Assembly (NCBI RefSeq): GCF_003990445.1
Contig: NZ_REEZ01000003.1
Span: 468,635-532,634, forward strand
Direction of reading: 5' to 3'
Origin: Pararhodobacter zhoushanensis
GTDB taxonomy: Bacteria; Pseudomonadota; Alphaproteobacteria; Rhodobacterales; Rhodobacteraceae
DNA: 64,000 bases
A program made the position numbers and the translations under genes. The notes below the pieces were generated by a model. The model was not told the origin of the DNA and did not search any database. It was given only the letters and a program-made list of their open reading frames with translations. Positions 63,830 through 64,000 of this stretch are shown here, in pieces; positions within the stretch are counted from its first letter, which is position 1, and every line of letters starts with the position of its first letter.

Positions 63830-64000
63830 ATGACCAGGATCGACGACACCTTTGCCCGCCTGCGCGCCGAGAAGCGCAAGGCATTCGTGGCTTACATGAT
63901 GGGCGGCGACCCGGACACCGAGACCTCGCTCAAGGTGATGCAGGGCCTGCCCGGCGCGGGCGTGGATATCATCGAGCTGGGCATGCCCTTTACCGATCCG
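63830..64000 (+). CDS. trpA: Tryptophan synthase alpha chain, N-terminal part (partial)
   Basis: The first 57 codons, running off the window. The sequence begins [19 protein letters not shown] and continues with [15 protein letters not shown] and [10 protein letters not shown], the TrpA barrel N-terminus with the catalytic Glu segment (the Asp follows later). RBS AAGGACGGGGA precedes the ATG. No Trp-rich leader frame is seen in its 89-base upstream region, unlike trpS. Confidence 0.95.
   Translation, partial: MTRIDDTFARLRAEKRKAFVAYMMGGDPDTETSLKVMQGLPGAGVDIIELGMPFTDP

Overview
The window is GC-rich chromosomal DNA. Its gene content fits an alphaproteobacterium of the Rhodobacteraceae (Rhodobacter/Paracoccus/roseobacter type). 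The markers are nagZ-scpA-scpB, a YcjX/TIGR01620/DUF3422 run, gatC-gatA, fdxA followed by carD, rpsA-ihfB-lapA-trpF, a SUV3-like helicase and an Fe-S type PurF. The genus cannot be told by eye. I saw no phage, insertion sequence, CRISPR array, rRNA or convincing tRNA. Most of the window is core chromosome.

Layout. 1-5 kb: end of nagZ, scpAB, a glycine-rich lipoprotein, a PA0069-like radical SAM protein, a stand-alone corrinoid protein, and a decayed MarR plus DUF1398-like locus. 5-9.5 kb: YqiJ/flotillin membrane pair, truA and a YeeZ-like NAD-binding protein. 9.5-13.4 kb: YcjX GTPase-like protein, TIGR01620 membrane protein and DUF3422. 13.6-17 kb (minus strand): gatC, gatA, a lipoprotein and an amidase. 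17-21.6 kb: ECF sigma factor with a DUF6768 membrane partner, serS, a lysophospholipase-like hydrolase, SCP2 and TPR proteins. 21.6-27.1 kb: SUV3-like helicase, S4 protein, fdxA, carD, yebC. 27.2-32.5 kb: NYN/LOTUS protein, aldo/keto reductase, trpS behind a leader-peptide attenuator, an acyl-CoA synthetase and DoxX. 32.8-39.4 kb: rpsA, ihfB, lapA, trpF, DUF4394, ankyrin protein, trpB. 39.5-48.2 kb: globin, DUF2237, serine hydrolase, methyltransferase, glnE, LysR plus esterase, lipoprotein. 48.3-50.5 kb: a coupled periplasmic rhodanese, YeeE transporter and micro-protein. 50.8-55.2 kb: KpsE/KpsT-like export genes without a permease, SseB, YiiX-like peptidase. 55.3-64 kb: rplM-rpsI, a polytopic glycosyltransferase-like protein, PaiB, purF, ychF, HemJ-like, glsA and the start of trpA.

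Tryptophan genes recur along the plus strand (trpS, trpF, trpB, trpA) but are scattered among unrelated genes. The best regulatory find is upstream of trpS. A 15-codon reading frame with tandem Trp codons is followed by mutually exclusive antiterminator and terminator stems, and its ATG sits at the predicted transcription start. Other points of interest are a family of GC-rich intergenic elements built round a GGATATTT core (11 copies), the rhodanese/YeeE/micro-protein unit, the ECF-DUF6768 pair, and the broken MarR locus with a surviving palindromic operator candidate.
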